NCBI GenBank assembly: GCA_036394575.1
Contig: DASWEY010000026.1
Location: forward strand, 1-64,000
Direction: 5' to 3'
Length of the DNA: 64,000 nucleotides
DNA from: UKL13-2 sp036394575
GTDB taxonomy: Bacteria; Pseudomonadota; Gammaproteobacteria; Burkholderiales; Usitatibacteraceae
Numbering within the stretch: position 1 is the first letter of the stretch; every line of letters starts with the position of its first letter. A program made the position numbers and the translations under genes. A model generated the notes under the pieces. It saw nothing but the letters and a program-made list of their open reading frames with translations, made no database searches and was not told the origin of the DNA. Positions 7,181-16,092 of the stretch are shown here, one piece after another.

Positions 7181-8839
7181 CTAGGGTTTTTGGATGGCGA
7201 CGCGCTTCGCATCTTTATGGATCACCTCGAAGGCCACGCCCAGGGCGCGGATCGCTTCGATATCGCCAGGCTGAATTATAGCGATGGCCGGGCCCGGCGC
7301 GTTCCAGGCAGCTGGAAAGTCGGCCAGTCGGGGAATGAATTTCTGTGGCTCTGCTTTCTCGCCCATTTCAAATTCATCCACATACTCCACCAGGGTCAGG
7401 GTGCGCTCCAGATAAAAGGGCAGGGACTGGTCGTAGATCTTGACGGCATAAAGACGTGTGTCCGGCTTCATGCGACTTTCAATCGAAGCCGCGACCGCAT
7501 GCCCGGACTGCAGCGGGGAAATGGTTTCATAACCGCGCTCGATCAGCTCGATCATACCGAGCACCGCGGCGGAGACGATGATAAGCCCCAGCCATTTCCG
7601 TCCCGTTCGCAAGGCGGTGAAGGCCACCACAACCGCAAGCGCCATCAGCAGCATGGCGGCGATCACCCAGGCGCTCAGCTCGGTGTACATCTGCCGGCGG
7701 GCGAAGTCGTCGCCGGCGCGCTGCAGGGGCGCGATCCATGCCGCATAGGCGCCGGCCAGGGCCAGCGGCAGCACCGGCAGCACCAGCCAGGCGAGGGTCC
7801 TGTCGGCGGCTTTCTTCAGGAAGACGGCAATCACCAATGCCAGCATCGGAAACATCGGCAGCACATAGGCGGGCAATTTGGAGCTGGACTTGCTGAAAAA
7901 CAGCAGGACGAAAGCGCTGAACAGCAGCAGGAATTTGAGCGGCGCGAAGGTTGAGCCGTCAGCCTTGGACAGGGATGGGGTGCGCCAGCCGCTGACCAGC
8001 GCCGGAAGCAGGGCGATCATCCAGGGCAGGAAGCCGGCGAATACGATCGGCACAAAAAACCACCACGCGGCCTCGCGGCGGTGACTGGTGGTCAGGAAGC
8101 GCTCGAAGTGCTCATGGATGAAAAAGAAGTGCGCGAACTCGGGATTGCGTATCGACACCACGATGAACCAGGGCGCGGCGATGGCAAAAAACAACAGCAG
8201 ACCGCGCAGCCACTCCAGCTTCAGCAGCAGGCGAAAATCGCGCTGCACCACGCAGTAGAGAAATATGGCGGCGGCGGGAAAGACGATGCCGATCAGACCC
8301 TTGGACAGCACCGCGACTGCCATGCCGGCCCAGGCCCACAGCATCCAGCGCCGCCGTTCATGATGGTAGGCGGTAGCCTGCGCCAGCAAAAAGCTGCACA
8401 CCCCCAGCGTCATCCAGAACGTCAATCCCATGTCCAGAGTGACAATTTCGGACAGCATCATGAAATAGGGAGAGGCCAGCAGCACCAGGGCCGCCAGGGC
8501 GCCGGTCTCGTGATCGAACAGGCGCGAACCGGTGTACGCGATCAGCAGGAGGCAGGCGATGCCGCACAGAAAAGTGTAAAGGCGCGCGCTGAATTCGCTT
8601 TCGCCGAAGACGGCAAACGCAGCCGCGGTTGCCCAGTACTGCATGGGCGGTTTTTCAAAGTACTTGAGCCCGTTGAGGCGCGGCGTGACGAAATCGCCGC
8701 TGACGGCCATTTCGCGCGCAATCTCGGAGTAGCGTCCTTCGTCGGGATTGGCGAGCTTTCGATAACCCAGTTCGCTCAGGGCAAGCAGCCCGATCAGCAG
8801 CGCCAGTACGAGAATCAGCGGGCGGCGGAGAAAGATCAT
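7181..8839 (-). CDS. arnT: Lipid A L-Ara4N transferase ArnT (glycosyltransferase family 39/83)
   Basis: Polytopic inner membrane enzyme that transfers L-Ara4N from undecaprenyl phosphate to lipid A phosphates on the periplasmic side, lowering negative charge and giving polymyxin resistance. The 552-residue protein has about a dozen hydrophobic segments. The first periplasmic loop contains NPDEGRYSEIAREM (about residues 32-45), with the acidic pair essential in PMT/ArnT enzymes, then FEKPPMQYW. The ATG at 8839 matches the family start MIFLRRP. It is the first gene of the arn run; 114 bases separate it from smr. Confidence 0.92.
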   Translation of the reverse strand: MIFLRRPLILVLALLIGLLALSELGYRKLANPDEGRYSEIAREMAVSGDFVTPRLNGLKYFEKPPMQYWATAAAFAVFGESEFSARLYTFLCGIACLLLIAYTGSRLFDHETGALAALVLLASPYFMMLSEIVTLDMGLTFWMTLGVCSFLLAQATAYHHERRRWMLWAWAGMAVAVLSKGLIGIVFPAAAIFLYCVVQRDFRLLLKLEWLRGLLLFFAIAAPWFIVVSIRNPEFAHFFFIHEHFERFLTTSHRREAAWWFFVPIVFAGFLPWMIALLPALVSGWRTPSLSKADGSTFAPLKFLLLFSAFVLLFFSKSSSKLPAYVLPMFPMLALVIAVFLKKAADRTLAWLVLPVLPLALAGAYAAWIAPLQRAGDDFARRQMYTELSAWVIAAMLLMALAVVVAFTALRTGRKWLGLIIVSAAVLGMIELIERGYETISPLQSGHAVAASIESRMKPDTRLYAVKIYDQSLPFYLERTLTLVEYVDEFEMGEKAEPQKFIPRLADFPAAWNAPGPAIAIIQPGDIEAIRALGVAFEVIHKDAKRVAIQKP

Positions 8840-8953
8840 ATTGGAATTCTTTGCGAAAGACGCCGATGGACCGCGATCCATCATCAGGAGAGCCGAATTG
8901 TACCGGGAAAACCCCGGGATTCTGCCGCCGATGGGGGCGGCGGCTGCCAGGAA

Positions 8954-9490
8954 TCAGGAGGCGCGCAACAATACGATCACAGCGCCGCTGCCGCCGTCGG
9001 CCGGGGGCGCGTCGCAAAAGGCCAGGACTTCTTCGCGCTGCGACAGGGACAGCCTGACCTTGTTGCGCAGCAAGGCGATATTGTTCGGCGAGCGCGTGCC
9101 CTTGCCGTGAATGATGCGCACGCAGCGGATGCCGTTATGGCGGGCATGGGCCAGAAACTGCGCCAGTTCGGCGCGCGCCATGGCGGTAGTGGCGCCATGC
9201 AGGTCCATGCTGGCTTGCACCACCCATTGCCCGCGCTTGAGTTTGCGCAAAATGTCGCTAGGCAGGCCGGGGCGCAGAAAGGTAATGAGATCGCCGGTTT
9301 CGATATCCAGATCCCAGCCCGAAGTGTCGGCCAGCAGTTCCCCGGGGATGGCCAGATCGTCCTCGATGCGCTTGAACGGCACCGGCCTGGGACGTGGTTT
9401 TTGCAGCGAGGCGCGCGCTTTGCCGCGCAACGGGGCCACATCCGCGACTTCGGCGCGGAACAGGTCTTCTTCCTCGGGCTTGTCTGCCAT
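8954..9490 (-). CDS. Smr domain protein
   Basis: Small MutS-related (Smr) domain protein of 178 residues. The Smr domain fills the C-terminal half with both signature motifs, DLHG at 96-99 and HGKG at 128-131. The N-terminal part is charged and probably extended, as in the YdaL/SmrA type. Smr domains have nuclease activity in several bacteria, often on RNA; the substrate here is unknown. It begins 26 bases after the trxB stop and probably shares its transcript. Its last codons run into the 114-base gap before arnT. Confidence 0.88.
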   Translation of the reverse strand: MADKPEEEDLFRAEVADVAPLRGKARASLQKPRPRPVPFKRIEDDLAIPGELLADTSGWDLDIETGDLITFLRPGLPSDILRKLKRGQWVVQASMDLHGATTAMARAELAQFLAHARHNGIRCVRIIHGKGTRSPNNIALLRNKVRLSLSQREEVLAFCDAPPADGGSGAVIVLLRAS

Positions 9491-9516
9491 CCTTCGGCGC
9501 TCGCGGGGAAGGTCGC

Positions 9517-10467
9517 CTAGTGCAGGCTCTCGAGATAGCGGTCGGCATCCAGTGCGGCCATGCAGCCGGTGCCGGCGCTGGTGACGGCCTGGCGATAAAC
9601 ATGGTCCTGCACATCGCCGGCGGCAAAGACGCCCGCTACCGAGGTCGCGGTGGCATCGCCCTGCAAGCCCCCCCTGGTGACGATATAACCGTTGACCATC
9701 TCGAGCTTGCCGTCAAAAATCTCGGTATTGGGTTTGTGGCCGATGGCGACGAAGCAGCCCTTCAGCCCCAGATCCCGGGTGCCGCCGTCCGCAGCGGATT
9801 TGACGCGCACGCCGAGCACACCGGTCTTGTCGCCCAGCACTTCATCGAGGGTGTGATTCCACAGGATGGTGACATTGCCGTCGCGGGCCTTGGCGAGCAG
9901 GCGATCCTGCAGGATTTTCTCGGCGCGGAACTTGTCGCGGCGGTGGATCACCGTCACATGCCTGGCAATATTCGACAGATAGAGCGCCTCTTCGACCGCG
10001 GTATTGCCTCCACCGACCACACAAACATCCTGATTTTTATAGAAAAAGCCATCGCAAGTGGCGCAGCCTGAAACTCCCTTGCCCATGAATAACTGTTCCG
10101 ATGGCAGGCCCAGGTATTGCGCCGAGGCGCCGGTGGCGATGATCAGCGCATCGCAGGTATAACTGCCGGAATCGCCGGTCAGCGTATAGGGCCTGGTCTT
10201 GAAATCGACGGTGTGGATATGGTCGAAAATGATGTTGGTATCGAAGCGCTCGGCGTGTTTCAGGAAACGATCCATCAGCTCGGGGCCCTGCACGCCTTCG
10301 GCATCGGCCGGCCAGTTCTCGACATCGGTCGTGGTCATCAACTGTCCGCCCTGGGCGATGCCGGTGATCAGCGCCGGTTTCAGATTGGCGCGGGCCGCAT
10401 AGACGGCTGCCGTGTAACCGGCCGGTCCGGAACCGAGGATGATGAGGCGATGATGTTGGTTGGACAT
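9517..10467 (-). CDS. trxB: Thioredoxin-disulfide reductase
   Basis: NADPH-dependent FAD enzyme that reduces thioredoxin in the cytoplasm. The 316-residue protein shows the FAD loop ILGSGPAGYTAAVYAARA at residues 10-27, the redox-active pair Cys135/Cys138 in GCATCDGFFY, the NADPH loop VVGGGNTAVEEA, and the C-terminal FAD motif VAGVFAAGDVQDHVYRQA. Length and motifs are normal for the low-molecular-weight class. It is divergent from the Crp/Fnr regulator across a 226-base intergenic region. Confidence 0.97.
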   Translation of the reverse strand: MSNQHHRLIILGSGPAGYTAAVYAARANLKPALITGIAQGGQLMTTTDVENWPADAEGVQGPELMDRFLKHAERFDTNIIFDHIHTVDFKTRPYTLTGDSGSYTCDALIIATGASAQYLGLPSEQLFMGKGVSGCATCDGFFYKNQDVCVVGGGNTAVEEALYLSNIARHVTVIHRRDKFRAEKILQDRLLAKARDGNVTILWNHTLDEVLGDKTGVLGVRVKSAADGGTRDLGLKGCFVAIGHKPNTEIFDGKLEMVNGYIVTRGGLQGDATATSVAGVFAAGDVQDHVYRQAVTSAGTGCMAALDADRYLESLH

Positions 10468-10693
10468 GCTGGACTTTCGAAGGTTTGAATTGTGCAGGGC
10501 GTTATTTTAACGTAGACCCGCTGTGCGCTACGGAAGCAGGTGGTGTTGCGGGAACATAAAATCAAGCGCGCACCGCGATACCGCAATGGCGGCATGCACG
10601 GCGTGTTTCTGCATGGGAACTTGTGCGAGAATGCCCCCCAACATCAGGTGCGCCTATATTGAAATCCTGACAAAACGGCCGCTCGGAGGATAG

Positions 10694-11341
10694 ATGTTAC
10701 GTTCCATACCCCTGTTCAAGGATTTGAGCGACGCCGATATGGTGTTGATCAATGACCTCGCGATCGAAAAACAGGTGCCCAAGGGCACCGTGGTTCTGAC
10801 CGAGGGCGCGGTAGGCGATTCCCTGTTTGCCATTGTCCACGGACGCGTCAAGGTATTCATCGGCGACGAGGAGGGGCGTGAAATCATCCTGAAAATTCTC
10901 GGCCCGGGCGATTTTTTCGGTGAAATGTCGATGATCGACAGCGAACCGCGCTCCGCCTCGGTATCCGCGCTCGATGCCTGCACTTTCAAGGTGCTGTCTC
11001 ACCAGGCTTTCGAGCAATGTTTATTGCGCGCGCCGCGCATCGCCACCCTGGTGATGCAGTCGCTCGCCAAGCGACTGCGCGATGCCGACCGCAAGATTTC
11101 CACCCTGGCATTGATGGATGTTTACGGCCGCGTCGCCAGCACCCTGCTCGATCTGGCCATCGAGGACGGCGGCAAGCTGGTGGTGGGCGAGAAACTGTCG
11201 CAGCAGGACATCGCCAATATGGTCGGCGCCTCGCGCGAAATGGTCAACCGGATCCTGAAAGACCTCAGCGAGCGCGGCTATATCTCGGTGGAATCCAAGC
11301 AAATCACCATTCACGACCAGAAGCTGCCGCCATCGTTCTAG
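10694..11341 (+). CDS. Crp/Fnr family transcriptional regulator
   Basis: Cyclic-nucleotide-binding-fold regulator of 215 residues. The N-terminal beta-roll includes GDSLFAIVHGRVKVFI and PGDFFGEMSMID, and the C-terminal winged helix has LSQQDIANMVGASREMVNRI (about 168-187) as recognition region. The four-cysteine cluster of true FNR is absent, so it is not an oxygen-sensing FNR. The loop after FGEM reads SMIDSEPRSASV, close to a cAMP-binding cassette, but ligand binding is uncertain. A strong ribosome site (GGAGGA) lies just before the ATG. It is divergent from trxB and upstream of ftsK. Confidence 0.9.
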   Translation: MLRSIPLFKDLSDADMVLINDLAIEKQVPKGTVVLTEGAVGDSLFAIVHGRVKVFIGDEEGREIILKILGPGDFFGEMSMIDSEPRSASVSALDACTFKVLSHQAFEQCLLRAPRIATLVMQSLAKRLRDADRKISTLALMDVYGRVASTLLDLAIEDGGKLVVGEKLSQQDIANMVGASREMVNRILKDLSERGYISVESKQITIHDQKLPPSF

Positions 11342-11381
11342 CGGCCCGCGGGCCTTGCGTCGGGCCGTTGCCCGACGAGGC

Positions 11382-11387
11382 TATAAT
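11382..11387 (+). promoter_or_regulatory. -10 hexamer TATAAT six bases before the ftsK start (probable leaderless promoter)
   Basis: A perfect TATAAT is followed by six bases and then the ATG of ftsK at 11394. Transcription normally begins about seven bases after the hexamer, which falls on the A of the ATG. No ribosome binding site is visible. The -35 is poor (TTGCGT with a 21-base spacer). Confidence 0.55.
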
Positions 11388-11393
11388 CGCGGC

Positions 11394-13724
11394 ATGAGCA
11401 CCACATCCCGCCAGTCCGGCGATCCGGAAATGTTCGACGCCGCCGCATCGCCATCGAAGGCGCAGTCGCCCTCCGCCACCAAGCTGTCGCGCCTGCTGCG
11501 CGAAGCCGGCTGGATCGCTTCCCTCGCTATCGCCATTTACATGGCATTGATCTTTGCCACGCGCTCGGCGGCCGATCCAGGCTATTTTTTCAGCGGGCAA
11601 GGCGCCATCATCGTCAACAAGGGCGGACTGACCGGCGCCTGGGTGGCCGATTTTCTGTTCGGACTGTTCGGCCTTGCCGCCTGGTGGTGGGTCGGCCTGG
11701 CCATATTTGTGGTCATGCGCCTGTTTCGCCGGGTAGAGACCTGGAGCGTATTCGATCACCGCAACCTGGCCGTCGCCCTGTGCGGTTTCGCGATCCTGCT
11801 CATCGCCTCCAGTTCGCTGGAGGCCCTGCGCCTGCATTCCATCAAGGCGGTGCTGCCGAATGGGGCCGGCGGCGTCGTCGGCAGCCTGCTGGCCGGCGGC
11901 ATCGAGAAAATGCTGGGCTTCACCGGCGGCACCCTGTTGCTGATGGCGCTGGTGGCCGGTTCGCTCAGCGTATTTTCGGGGCTGTCCTGGATCCGCCTTG
12001 CCGAGCGCATTGGCGGCGGTATCGAATGGCTGTTTTTTGCCGCCAAGACGCGCATGGATGCCAAGCGCGATCGTGCCGCCGGTGAACAGGCCATGATCGA
12101 GCGTGAGGAAAAGGTCGAAGAGTTCAAGCGCATCATCGAGGACCATCCGCCGATCCGCATCGAGCATACCGTTACCGAGATTCCGCAATCGGAACGCGCC
12201 ACGCGCGAAAAGCAGGCCAATCTGTTCGCCGATCTGCCCGACTCGCCGCTGCCGCCGATTTCCCTGCTCGACCCGCCCGACGCCACCATCGAGCGCCCCG
12301 GCGCCGAAGTGCTGGAGTTCACCTCGCGCCTGATCGAACGCAAGCTGATGGACTTCAATGTGGCGGTCAAGGTGGTCGCTGCCTATCCGGGGCCGGTGAT
12401 CACGCGTTATGAAATCGAGCCGGCGGTGGGCGTCAAGGGCTCCACGGTCGTCAACCTCGCGCGCGATCTGGCACGGGCGCTGTCGGTGACCTCGATCCGC
12501 ATCGTCGAGACCATTCCCGGCACCTCGCATATGGGCCTGGAAATACCGAATCCGCGCCGCGAGATCGTGCGCCTCTCGGAAATTCTCGGCTCCACCGTCT
12601 ACGGCGATATGAGCTCGCGGCTGGCCATCGCCATGGGCAAGGATATCGCCGGCCGCCCGGTGGTGGCCGACCTCGCCAAGATGCCGCATGTGCTGGTGGC
12701 CGGCACCACCGGTTCCGGCAAATCGGTGGCGATCAATGCGATGATTTTGTCCCTGGTCTACAAGGCCACTGCCAACGAAGTGCGGCTGATCCTGATCGAC
12801 CCGAAAATGCTCGAGCTGTCGATCTACGAGGGCATTCCGCATTTGCTGGCGCCGGTGGTAACCGATATGAAGTACGCCGGGCACGCGCTCAACTGGTGTG
12901 TGGCCGAAATGGACCGGCGCTACAAATTGATGAGCACGGTCGGCGTGCGCAATCTGGCCGGCTTCAACAGCAAGATCAAGGAAGCCAAGGACAAAGGCGC
13001 GCCGCTGCCGCACCCGTTTTCACTGACCCCGGACACGCCCGAGCCGCTGGAGGCCTTGCCCCTGATCGTGGTGGTGATCGACGAACTGGCCGACCTGATG
13101 ATGGTGGTCGGCAAGAAAGTTGAAGAGTTGATCGCACGCCTGGCGCAGAAGGCGCGCGCCTCCGGCATTCACCTGGTGCTGGCCACGCAGCGGCCCAGCG
13201 TGGATGTGATCACTGGCCTGATCAAGGCCAATGTGCCGACGCGCGTGGCTTTCCAGGTCTCGTCCAAGATCGATTCACGCACCATCCTCGACCAGCAAGG
13301 CGCCGAGGCTTTGCTGGGGCAGGGCGATATGCTCTATCTGCCGCCCGGATCCGGTATTCCGCTGCGTGTGCATGGCGCATTTGTCAGCGATGCCGAGGTG
13401 CACCGCGTGGTCGACGCGCTGAAGAAGCAGGGCGAGCCCGCTTATATCGAAGGCATTTTTGATTCTCCCGAAGACGCGCAGGGCGAGCTCGGCGGGGTGA
13501 ATGGCGGTGGCAGCGCCGGCGGCGAAAGCGATCCCCTGTACGACCAGGCGGTCACCGTGATCCTGCAGAACAAGCGTGCCTCGATTTCCCTGGTGCAGCG
13601 TCATTTGCGCATTGGCTACAACCGCGCTGCGCGCCTGCTGGAAGACATGGAAAAAGCCGGCCTGGTGTCGCCCATGCAGTCCAACGGCAATCGCGAAATC
13701 ATCGCGCCTAATCGGGGTGAATGA
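11394..13724 (+). CDS. ftsK: DNA translocase FtsK
   Basis: Septal, membrane-anchored DNA pump that clears chromosome ends during division and activates XerCD. The 776-residue protein has four or so N-terminal membrane helices (up to about residue 205), a short linker, the alpha-beta motor with Walker A GTTGSGKSVAIN near residue 437 and Walker B LIVVVIDELADLM, and a C-terminal gamma winged helix (DQAVTVILQNKRASISLVQR) that reads KOPS sites. The ATG at 11394 is preferred over an earlier in-frame start because of the -10 sequence next to it. lolA follows, as in many betaproteobacteria. Confidence 0.95.
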   Translation: MSTTSRQSGDPEMFDAAASPSKAQSPSATKLSRLLREAGWIASLAIAIYMALIFATRSAADPGYFFSGQGAIIVNKGGLTGAWVADFLFGLFGLAAWWWVGLAIFVVMRLFRRVETWSVFDHRNLAVALCGFAILLIASSSLEALRLHSIKAVLPNGAGGVVGSLLAGGIEKMLGFTGGTLLLMALVAGSLSVFSGLSWIRLAERIGGGIEWLFFAAKTRMDAKRDRAAGEQAMIEREEKVEEFKRIIEDHPPIRIEHTVTEIPQSERATREKQANLFADLPDSPLPPISLLDPPDATIERPGAEVLEFTSRLIERKLMDFNVAVKVVAAYPGPVITRYEIEPAVGVKGSTVVNLARDLARALSVTSIRIVETIPGTSHMGLEIPNPRREIVRLSEILGSTVYGDMSSRLAIAMGKDIAGRPVVADLAKMPHVLVAGTTGSGKSVAINAMILSLVYKATANEVRLILIDPKMLELSIYEGIPHLLAPVVTDMKYAGHALNWCVAEMDRRYKLMSTVGVRNLAGFNSKIKEAKDKGAPLPHPFSLTPDTPEPLEALPLIVVVIDELADLMMVVGKKVEELIARLAQKARASGIHLVLATQRPSVDVITGLIKANVPTRVAFQVSSKIDSRTILDQQGAEALLGQGDMLYLPPGSGIPLRVHGAFVSDAEVHRVVDALKKQGEPAYIEGIFDSPEDAQGELGGVNGGGSAGGESDPLYDQAVTVILQNKRASISLVQRHLRIGYNRAARLLEDMEKAGLVSPMQSNGNREIIAPNRGE

Positions 13725-13806
13725 TTGGGGTGAATAGCCTGTCGGCACTTTCACCTCGCCTTGCGTTAATCAGCCGCCGGACTTGCCCGGCAGAAAACCA
13801 CAGACC

Positions 13807-14418
13807 ATGAAATTATTTGCATTACTCCTGACCGCCGGACTTGTCGCCGCCAGCGCCGTCCATGCAGCCGCCATGGATGATTTCAAGTCCTTCCTGTCCG
13901 GCACTCAATCCGCGCGTGCCGATTTTTCGCAGACCGTCTATGACCCCAAGGGCAAGATGACGCAGCAGGCCAAGGGCAGGCTGGTGTTCCTGCGTCCCGG
14001 CAAATTCCGCTGGACCTACATCAAGCCGGCGCAGCTGATTGTCGGCGATGGCAGCCGCGTCTCTTTTTTCGATGAAGACCTGAATCAGGTCACGGTGCGC
14101 AAGCTCGAGAAAGCTTTTGCCTCGACACCTGCCGCCCTGCTGGCCGGCAAGAGCGAAGTTGAGGCGGCCTTCATTCTGGTCGCCGGGGGCGAAAGCGATG
14201 GCATGGAATGGGTGAACGCCGAGCCGAAATCGAAGGACGCCGGCATTGAGAAAGTGCGGCTGGGTTTTGCCAAAAACCAGCTTGCCGCGATGGAATTGTT
14301 TGACGCCTTCGGCAACCGTACGCGCCTTGACTTCAGCAAGTTCGAGCGCAACCCGAAGATCGACGCCAAGGAATTCGTGTTCGTGCCGCCCAAGGGCGCG
14401 GACGTGGTCAGCGAGTAA
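13807..14418 (+). CDS. lolA: Outer membrane lipoprotein carrier protein LolA
   Basis: Periplasmic chaperone that ferries lipoproteins from the LolCDE complex to LolB. The 203-residue precursor begins with a signal peptide (MKLFALLLTAGLVAASAVHA, cleavage after AHA-like AVHAA). The mature part shows the LolA pattern: ARADFSQTVYDPKG, GRLVFLRPGKFRWTY, VSFFDEDLNQVTVRKL and NQLAAMELFDAFGNRT. The ATG at 13807 is set by the signal peptide. It follows ftsK and is convergent with a histidine phosphatase gene nine bases beyond its stop. Confidence 0.94.
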   Translation: MKLFALLLTAGLVAASAVHAAAMDDFKSFLSGTQSARADFSQTVYDPKGKMTQQAKGRLVFLRPGKFRWTYIKPAQLIVGDGSRVSFFDEDLNQVTVRKLEKAFASTPAALLAGKSEVEAAFILVAGGESDGMEWVNAEPKSKDAGIEKVRLGFAKNQLAAMELFDAFGNRTRLDFSKFERNPKIDAKEFVFVPPKGADVVSE

Positions 14419-14427
14419 CAGGGCTGG

Positions 14428-15099
14428 CTAGCGGCTGGCGTTGTTTTCAGCTGCTTTGATCAGTTCTTCCCAGCGGGCCAGGGGAATCCTCGCCACCGGC
14501 TCGCTGCCGCCATGGCCATCCGGCCTGTATACCGCGACCTCGGCCATTTCCATATGGATCCAGTCCTCGAATTTGGGCGCGCCGACCATATGGGCCACCA
14601 GCAGGGTGTTGCTGCCCGCAGCCGGTACTTCGGAAAGACGTTTCTTGCGCAAGGTTGCTACGTCGACGCCGGGATGCACCCCGGGCGGATTCAAGTCGGG
14701 GGTGATGCTGACCGGTCCCAGGTCCAGCAAACGCGCCGTATCCTGCGCGCGACACAGTTCCGAGGCGTAGATCGCGGCGAACGGCAGCTTCAATTTGCCT
14801 ATGGCCGCGCCGACGGTACGGGCCATCTCCTCGCCATTTGCCGTCAGGTTGCCCTGGGTGCAAACCGGGGTTACCGTGCCGGTCTCGGCGTGGCGCATGT
14901 ACAGCACATAGCCGCCTTTGCGCAGCGCCTCGACCAAGGCTGTGCCCTTCAGTTCCTTCGCTGGGTCAACCGTGGGCGGCGGCACGCGGACGGCTTGCGC
15001 TGCCGCGGCCGGGTCGGCCGGTGCTACAGGAGTTTGTGCGCCGACGCCGAGCGTGGTCAGCGTCAACAGCATCAAGGCGCAAGTGGCGGAAATTTTCAT
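14428..15099 (-). CDS. Exported histidine phosphatase family protein
   Basis: Probable periplasmic phosphatase of the histidine phosphatase (phosphoglycerate mutase-like) superfamily. The 223-residue precursor starts with a signal peptide (MKISATCALMLLTLTTLGVG) and a Pro/Ala-rich linker. The catalytic motif reads YMRHAET, with RHA in place of the usual RHG; ASELCRAQDTARLL carries the second arginine and LLVAHM the second histidine. The substrate is unknown. GAGGAA precedes the ATG. It heads a minus-strand block lying between lolA and rarA. Confidence 0.85.
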   Translation of the reverse strand: MKISATCALMLLTLTTLGVGAQTPVAPADPAAAAQAVRVPPPTVDPAKELKGTALVEALRKGGYVLYMRHAETGTVTPVCTQGNLTANGEEMARTVGAAIGKLKLPFAAIYASELCRAQDTARLLDLGPVSITPDLNPPGVHPGVDVATLRKKRLSEVPAAGSNTLLVAHMVGAPKFEDWIHMEMAEVAVYRPDGHGGSEPVARIPLARWEELIKAAENNASR

Positions 15100-15132
15100 A
15101 CGGCGTTCCTCGAGTTGCCTTGTTATCTCTTC

Positions 15133-16023
15133 TCAGGCCGGCGTAAAAAACCGTTCGCGCATTTCGCCGAGTCCCAAGGTATCCAATACCTCATGCAAAC
15201 GTTCGGTGGGGCGCTTGCGCGGCAGGTTCTTGAAGCTGGCGATGATCAGCTCGTTTTTCATCGAGTGCTCCCAGCCCACCAGCTCGGTAACCTTGACCTG
15301 ATAGCCATGCGCTTCGAGTTGCAGGCAGCGCAATACATTGGTGATCTGGCTGCCGAATTCGCGGGTGTGCAGAGGGTGACGCCAGATTTCACTGAGCGCG
15401 CTTTTGCCCACACTGTTGCCAACTGAGGCGCCCTTGTTTTTATTGAACACCGAAGCGACCTCGGCCTGGCAGCAGGGCACCAGCACCATGAATTTCGCAC
15501 GGTGGGCGAGTGCGAAACGGATCGCGTCATCGGTCGCGGTGTTGCAGGCATGCAGCGCCGTGACGATATCGATATTTGCCGGCAAGGCGTTTGAGGCGAT
15601 CGATTCAGCCACTGATAAATTCAGAAAGCTCATGCGCGCGAAGCCGAATTTTTCGGCCAGCGCCTGCGACTTCTGCACCAGGTCGTCGCGGGTTTCGATG
15701 CCGTAAATATGGCTGCGATCGGCCAGTGCCTTGAAAAACAGGTCGTAGAGAATGAAGCCCAGATAGGATTTGCCGGCGCCATGATCGACCAGCTGGATAT
15801 CCGCATGGTCTGTGAGAATGTCCTGCAGCAAGGGTTCGATGAACTGGTAGAGGTGATAAACCTGTTTCAGCTTGCGCTGGCTGTCCTGGTTCATGCGCCC
15901 GTCGCGCGTCAGGATATGCAGCTCCTTCAGCAGCTCCAGAGATTGGCCGGGGCGCAGATCGTAGGCGATGCCGGGTTTGCCGTCGGGTTTGGCAGAAGCG
16001 GAGCGGGTTGATATTTTTGGCAT
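15133..16023 (-). CDS. Class I SAM-dependent methyltransferase
   Basis: Predicted methyltransferase of 296 residues with a Rossmann-type SAM site QLVDHGAGKSYLGFILYDL around residue 90, and an IDIVTALHACNTATDDAI stretch followed by VLVPCCQAEV, similar to the METTL25/GSTCD-type methyltransferase domain (PF13679-like). The target is unknown; an RNA substrate is conceivable but not shown. The start at 16023 gives MPKISTRSASAKPDGK; a longer start adds an unlikely N-terminus. No ribosome site is evident. A GACAAT sequence lies five bases before the ATG, so this gene may also be nearly leaderless. Confidence 0.82.
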   Translation of the reverse strand: MPKISTRSASAKPDGKPGIAYDLRPGQSLELLKELHILTRDGRMNQDSQRKLKQVYHLYQFIEPLLQDILTDHADIQLVDHGAGKSYLGFILYDLFFKALADRSHIYGIETRDDLVQKSQALAEKFGFARMSFLNLSVAESIASNALPANIDIVTALHACNTATDDAIRFALAHRAKFMVLVPCCQAEVASVFNKNKGASVGNSVGKSALSEIWRHPLHTREFGSQITNVLRCLQLEAHGYQVKVTELVGWEHSMKNELIIASFKNLPRKRPTERLHEVLDTLGLGEMRERFFTPA

Positions 16024-16092
16024 ACCGTATTGTCCCGCATTACCGGGATGACGGCGCACGCAAGAGAGTGGTCGCCATCCCGTCATTCAGTC

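Noticed and set aside
8840..8953. PmrA-type box (CTTAAT repeats) in front of arnT
   Set aside because: No such repeat is visible; only a TACAAT -10-like hexamer without a convincing -35.
10468..10693. Possible FNR or CRP box between trxB and the regulator gene
   Set aside because: No TTGAT-N4-ATCAA or TGTGA-N6-TCACA dyad was found, so no autoregulatory site is claimed.
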